From positions 1 to 55,891 of the forward strand of contig DATJFQ010000076.1 of NCBI GenBank assembly GCA_035495555.1: DNA of 55,891 nucleotides, written 5' to 3'. This stretch comes from DATJFQ01 sp035495555 (GTDB taxonomy: Bacteria > Acidobacteriota > Vicinamibacteria > Vicinamibacterales > 2-12-FULL-66-21). The notes under the pieces were generated by a model. The model ran no database searches. It was not told the origin of the DNA and saw nothing but the letters and a program-made list of their open reading frames with translations. This document shows, piece after piece, positions 52,535 to 55,891 of this stretch (positions are counted from its first letter, which is position 1; each line of letters begins with the position of its first letter). The position numbers were made by a program, and so were the translations under genes.

Positions 52535-53695
52535 GTGAAACGTCTCCGCGTCGGCGTGCTCTATGGCGGACGCTCGGGCGAGCACGAGGTCTCGCTCGCC
52601 TCTGCCGCATCGGTGTTCGCGAACCTGGATCGCAAGCGATACGAGCCGGTGCCGATCCGGATCGAAAAGGATGGCCGCTGGGCGCTCGCCGACAAGCCGC
52701 CGGCAACGATGGTCGCGGGAGAAGTCATCGAGCAGGCGCGGCTCGAAGCCGCGCGCCCGCTCCGTGAAGGGCGGGAAGTGCATTTTGTCGCACATCCGAG
52801 CGACGAAAACCTGTTGTCCATCGCGCGGCCGCGCCAGAAGGACACGGATGTTCCCGCCGCGATCGTCACGGGCCTTTCGCTCGACGTCATCTTCCCGATG
52901 CTGCACGGGCCCTACGGCGAAGACGGCACGATCCAGGGGCTGCTCGAGCTGGCCAACGTGCCCTACGTCGGATCCGGCGTGCTTGCGTCTGCGGTCGGCA
53001 TGGACAAGGCGGTGATGAAAGTCGTCTTCGCCGAGCGCGGCCTGCCGGTCTGCCGCTATCGCGTGGTGCTCCGCCACACGTGGGAGACGAACGCCGACGC
53101 TATTGCCGCGGAACTCGAGGCCGCGCTGGGGTTCCCGATGTTCGTCAAGCCGGCGAATCTGGGGTCCAGCGTTGGCATCTCGAAGGCCCGCGACGCCGCG
53201 TCGCTGCGCGACGCGATGGCGCTCGCCGGAGGGTTCGATCGAAAGATCATCATCGAAGCCGCGGTACCGGACGCGCGCGAGATCGAATGCGGCGTGCTCG
53301 GCAACGATGAACCGGTTGCGTCGGTGCCGGGCGAAATCATCCCGTCGCGGGAGTTCTACGATTACGAATCCAAGTACCTGGACGACGCCTCACGTGTCGT
53401 GATTCCGGCGGACGTGCCCGCGCACACCGCGGCCGAGGTCGGCCGGATGGCGGTCGCGGCGTTCGCCGCGATCGATGCGGCCGGCATGGCGCGCGTCGAT
53501 TTCCTGCTCTCGCGCCGGAGCGGCGAGCTGTTCGTCAACGAAATCAACACGATTCCCGGATTCACCACCATCAGCATGTACGCCAAATTGTGGGCCGCGT
53601 CGGGCGTCGACTATCCCGCACTGCTGGATCGGCTGATCGCGCTGGCGCAGGAGCGTCACGCGGAGAAGCAGCAGCTTCGCACGAGCATTACCTGA
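52535..53695 (+). CDS. ddl: D-alanine-D-alanine ligase
   Basis: A 386-residue ATP-grasp ligase that makes the D-Ala-D-Ala dipeptide of peptidoglycan. It has LYGGRSGEHEVSLASA (residues 9-24), FPMLHGPYGEDGTIQG (about 124-139), KPANLGSSVGIS (about 205-216) and the metal-binding end LFVNEINTIPGFT (about 332-344). The GTG start (52535) follows a -10 box by 6 nt; homologues begin here. The stop overlaps the TPR gene by 1 nt. Specificity for D-Ala rather than D-lactate at the second site is assumed. Confidence 0.95.
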   Translation: MKRLRVGVLYGGRSGEHEVSLASAASVFANLDRKRYEPVPIRIEKDGRWALADKPPATMVAGEVIEQARLEAARPLREGREVHFVAHPSDENLLSIARPRQKDTDVPAAIVTGLSLDVIFPMLHGPYGEDGTIQGLLELANVPYVGSGVLASAVGMDKAVMKVVFAERGLPVCRYRVVLRHTWETNADAIAAELEAALGFPMFVKPANLGSSVGISKARDAASLRDAMALAGGFDRKIIIEAAVPDAREIECGVLGNDEPVASVPGEIIPSREFYDYESKYLDDASRVVIPADVPAHTAAEVGRMAVAAFAAIDAAGMARVDFLLSRRSGELFVNEINTIPGFTTISMYAKLWAASGVDYPALLDRLIALAQERHAEKQQLRTSIT

Positions 53696-55227
53696 TGCAT
53701 GTTCGATGCACGGTCGCCGCGCTCGGCGCGGCGATGTGCCTCTGGAGCGCCGCCCCGATCGGCGCGCCCGACCTGCACGGCGTTGACGGACTTGCGCGCG
53801 TGTACGACGACATCCTCGACGCGCGATTCGATCAGGCGGACTCCGACATCGACCGGGCCTGCGGCCCCGCCCCGAAAGAAGCCTGCGACGTGCTCGCGGC
53901 CACGATCACCTGGTGGCGCATTCTCCTCGACCCCGAAAGCCACACGCTCGACGCCCAGTTCACCGCGGAAGCCGACAAAGCCCTCACGTCGACCGAGGCG
54001 TGGACGGCGCGGGCACCCAGGAGCGCGGAAGCGCACTTCTACGCCGGCGCCGCCGCCGCGGTTCGCGTGCAGTGGCGCGTGCTGCGCGATCAGAAGCTCG
54101 CCGCGGCCCGGGACGGCAAGCGCATCCGGCAGGAACTCGATCGCGCCATCGCGCTCGACCCCTCGCTGGACGACGCGCATTTCGGCCTCGGGATGTACAA
54201 GTACTACGCGGATGTCGCGCCGGCAGCCGCGAAGGTCCTTCGATTCCTCATGCTGCTGCCTGGCGGCGATCGGAAGGAGGGTCTGGCGGAGATGCAGCGG
54301 GCGCGTGCCCGCGGACGTCTCCTTCAGGGCGAAGCCGACTACCAGCTGCAGATCATTTATCTCTGGTACGAGAAGCGCGTCGGCGAGGCGGTCGGGCTGC
54401 TCGAGTCGCTTCACGACCGGTATCCCGGCAATCCGCTGTTCCTCTCGGACCTCGCGAAAATCCGCGACACTTATCAGCACGATGTGACGGCGAGCCTGGC
54501 CACGTGGCGCGAGCTGCTGGCGGCGGCTCGGGATCAGCGGGTGAACGAAGCCGGCCTGGCCGAGGTCGAATCGCGCCTTGCGATCGCGGCGGGGATGGAG
54601 CGGCTGCATCAATCGGACCGCGCGCTCGAGCAGCTCCGCGAGGTCATCAGCGCGCGACCCGTGCGCCCCTATGGCGCGCTCGCGTCGGCATACCTCGCGC
54701 TCGGCAGGAGCGAAGATCGCCTCGGCCACCGCGATGCGGCGATCGCGGCGTATCGCCTCGCGATCTCGGCCGCGCCGTCGCCCGACCCCGACGGCATCCA
54801 CGACGCAGCCGAGGACGCCATGGACGATGCGCCCGACACGACCCGCGCCGAGGCGTACCGGCTGTCGCTCGAAGGGATGCGCAAGCTCGAACGCTCGGAC
54901 GCCGACGGCGCCGAGGCCGACCTCGCGCGGAGCATCAGCCTGAACGCGCAGGACGGCGTCGCCCGATACCGCCACGGCCGCGCGCTCGAAGCGATGAAGT
55001 CGGATGCCGCGGCGCTCGCCGAATTCGAACAGGCCATCTCGCTCGCGTCCCGCATGCCCCCATCGATCGCGGCCGCCGCCCACCTCGAAGCCGCGCGGCT
55101 CGACGAACGCCTCGGCCGCCGGGGCGACGCCATTCGCCTGTATCAAGCGGCGAGCACATGGTTCGGCGGCAGCGCCGAAACGCACGCGGCCGCCACACGC
55201 GCGCTCACCCGCCTCCGCTCTCGCTAG
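53695..55227 (+). CDS. exported TPR-repeat protein
   Basis: A 510-residue protein with a probable signal peptide (residues 1-24, MHVRCTVAALGAAMCLWSAA) and scattered tetratricopeptide repeats, clearest at about 155-190 (DRAIALDPSLDDAHFGLGMY), 310-370 and 385-500 (RSISLNAQDGVARYRHGRAL). It is probably periplasmic and structural or adaptor in role. ATG 53695 overlaps the ddl stop by 1 nt, so it is co-expressed with ddl. A cell-wall role is inference from that link only. Confidence 0.82.
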   Translation: MHVRCTVAALGAAMCLWSAAPIGAPDLHGVDGLARVYDDILDARFDQADSDIDRACGPAPKEACDVLAATITWWRILLDPESHTLDAQFTAEADKALTSTEAWTARAPRSAEAHFYAGAAAAVRVQWRVLRDQKLAAARDGKRIRQELDRAIALDPSLDDAHFGLGMYKYYADVAPAAAKVLRFLMLLPGGDRKEGLAEMQRARARGRLLQGEADYQLQIIYLWYEKRVGEAVGLLESLHDRYPGNPLFLSDLAKIRDTYQHDVTASLATWRELLAAARDQRVNEAGLAEVESRLAIAAGMERLHQSDRALEQLREVISARPVRPYGALASAYLALGRSEDRLGHRDAAIAAYRLAISAAPSPDPDGIHDAAEDAMDDAPDTTRAEAYRLSLEGMRKLERSDADGAEADLARSISLNAQDGVARYRHGRALEAMKSDAAALAEFEQAISLASRMPPSIAAAAHLEAARLDERLGRRGDAIRLYQAASTWFGGSAETHAAATRALTRLRSR

Positions 55228-55239
55228 CAATCGCTCCGC

Positions 55240-55563
55240 TCGAACGGTTCGGCGGTTCGGTGGTTCCGCGGTGCGGCGGTTCTCGCTGGTTCTCGTTCGG
55301 GTTCAAGTTCTCGTTCAAGTTCTGGTTGTCGTTCCGGTTCGGGTTCGGGTTCGGGTTCGAACCTGACGCCCCACGGACTAGGCGCGAGCGCGAACTGCGA
55401 CAGTGGAACCCTCCAGTTCCGAACCTCGGACCTCCTACGCGAACTGGAACGCGAACGCGAACGCGAACTGGAACTCGAACCCGAACCCGAACGCGACGCG
55501 AACCTCGAACGCGACGCGAACTCTTAGCACCGCCGCACCGCCGCACCGCCGCACCACCGCACC
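55240..55563. repeat. nested inverted repeat of hexamers and octamers
   Basis: In the 656-bp gap after the TPR gene, an outer arm with GCGGTTC/GGTGCGGCGG motifs (55245-55285) faces octamers CACCGCCG (55525-55563). Inside, a left arm of TTC-first hexamers (TTCGGG, TTCAAG, TTCTCG; 55285-55362) faces a right arm of GAA-first hexamers (GAACGC, GAACCC, GAACTC; 55437-55527). The arms are complementary in kind, so the region can form a long imperfect cruciform. Frames through it give only Arg-Thr or Phe-rich repeats and are not genes. Confidence 0.8.
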
Positions 55564-55740
55564 TTGCGAGCGCGAAGCGCGCCCGCTAACGGTTCGTGTC
55601 TGCCGAGCCGAAAATCTTCAGTGAGATGGAGAGACGCGACGCGCATCGGCGACGAAATCGCGATCGAACTATCGATCTCGTCATCGTCGCCGCGCGCGGC
55701 GATCAGGCGCGCGACGGCGTTCTGAAGGGTGGAATTTTTG
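55564..55740. other. intergenic stretch with a small hairpin
   Basis: It contains a GCGC-GAA-GCGC hairpin (55570-55580), again with a GAA loop, and a region where GGCGACGA (55649-55656) can pair with TCGTCGCC. I see no gene or known RNA. Confidence 0.4.
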
Positions 55741-55761
55741 ACTTTTCATGCACTTTGTGCT

Positions 55762-55791
55762 TGACAGGTGAAATTTCTCATCCATAATCTA
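55762..55791 (+). promoter_or_regulatory. promoter of the last, truncated gene
   Basis: TTGACA (55762-55767), a perfect -35, with CATAAT (55784-55789, 16-nt spacer) or TAATCT (55786-55791, 18-nt spacer) as -10. A small GCAC-TTT-GTGC hairpin (55751-55761) touches the -35. The composition drops to AT-rich here, unlike the rest of the window. Confidence 0.7.
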
Positions 55792-55813
55792 CATCTTGTA
55801 TGAGGGTGGATCG

Positions 55814-55861
55814 CTCAGCCCACCTGTTGTAACCCCTGGTCACCGGTAACCGAGCTGAGCT
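55814..55861 (+). promoter_or_regulatory. structured 5' leader of the last gene
   Basis: GCTCAGC (55814-55820) pairs perfectly with GCTGAGC (55855-55861). The enclosed region ends in the near-palindrome GGTCACCGGTAACC (55839-55852). The leader is about 87 nt. It may be a regulatory stem or a binding site; no known riboswitch was recognised. Confidence 0.5.
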
Positions 55862-55883
55862 GCCACGTTCCAAGGAGGAACTA

Positions 55884-55891
55884 ATGGCGAA
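55884..55891 (+). CDS. start of an unidentified gene, cut by the window end
   Basis: ATG-GCG-AA at the very end, with a perfect AAGGAGG (55872-55878) 5 nt upstream. Together with the promoter at 55762 this marks a well-expressed gene. Only Met-Ala can be read, so the product cannot be named. Confidence 0.7.

Noticed and set aside
53913..55589. Plus-strand frame encoding Arg-Thr and Phe-Gly repeats into the nested repeat
   Set aside because: The first part is a shadow of the TPR gene and the rest is translation of the hexamer repeat.

Overview
This 55.9-kb window is GC-rich, gene-dense bacterial chromosome carrying mostly housekeeping genes. A TonB/ExbB/ExbD/ExbD envelope-energising cluster, a lipoprotein signal peptidase, a Cu/Zn superoxide dismutase with a signal peptide and a membrane pyrophosphatase point to a diderm. 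Gene content, the conserved hypothetical proteins and the general style of the sequence fit Acidobacteriota, probably class Vicinamibacteria. That placement is inference; no 16S gene is present. I see no transposase, prophage, CRISPR array, restriction or antiphage locus, and no convincing new multi-gene system.

Layout. 0-5.4 kb: start of a YafY-type regulator, an NTP transferase, a cold-shock gene with a long leader, YdcF, SodC, a HAD phosphatase, a tRNA-Sec gene (selC), then an erpA-PHP-ABC operon whose ABC protein has lost its ATPase motifs. 5.4-13.7 kb: pgi, then class I fumarase and aspartase transcribed divergently from overlapping -10 boxes. The aspartase operon continues with an exported methyltransferase, a prenyl synthase and a membrane AlkP-like enzyme. 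13.9-19.4 kb: cofactor and translation genes (bioY, thiD, moaE-moaD, prfA-prmC-HIT, a GNAT). 19.5-23.8 kb: an M16 protease pair with a HAD protein, and a secreted LecA-like protein. 23.9-28.8 kb: ileS-lspA-rluD-nudix. 28.8-36.4 kb: an HDAC-family deacetylase, two large GT-C-like membrane proteins overlapping tail to tail, lon and a DksA/TraR-type protein. 36.6-41.3 kb: a conserved hypothetical, rpmB-ridA, a bifunctional (p)ppGpp enzyme and a TPR lipoprotein. 41.6-46.6 kb: tonB-exbB-exbD-exbD and hppA. 46.8-52.4 kb: a tgt-yajC-secD-secF-uppP-DUF502 operon. 52.5-55.9 kb: ddl with a TPR protein, a repeat-rich gap, and the promoter and start codon of a cut-off gene.

The most unusual material lies between the genes. 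First, at least nine intergenic gaps hold degenerate tandem repeats with a 7-bp period. Each locus has its own unit (for example ACTGGCG, GAGTGCG, GGGAATT, CGCCCAT), and the arrays often abut a stop or start codon. Second, about eight genes carry a -10-like hexamer only 6-10 nt before the start codon and no Shine-Dalgarno sequence, which suggests leaderless transcription. Third, short hairpins with a GAA-type loop recur, and there is one large branched inverted structure (7111-7220) and one nested hexamer/octamer inverted repeat (55240-55560). These are better leads than any single gene.
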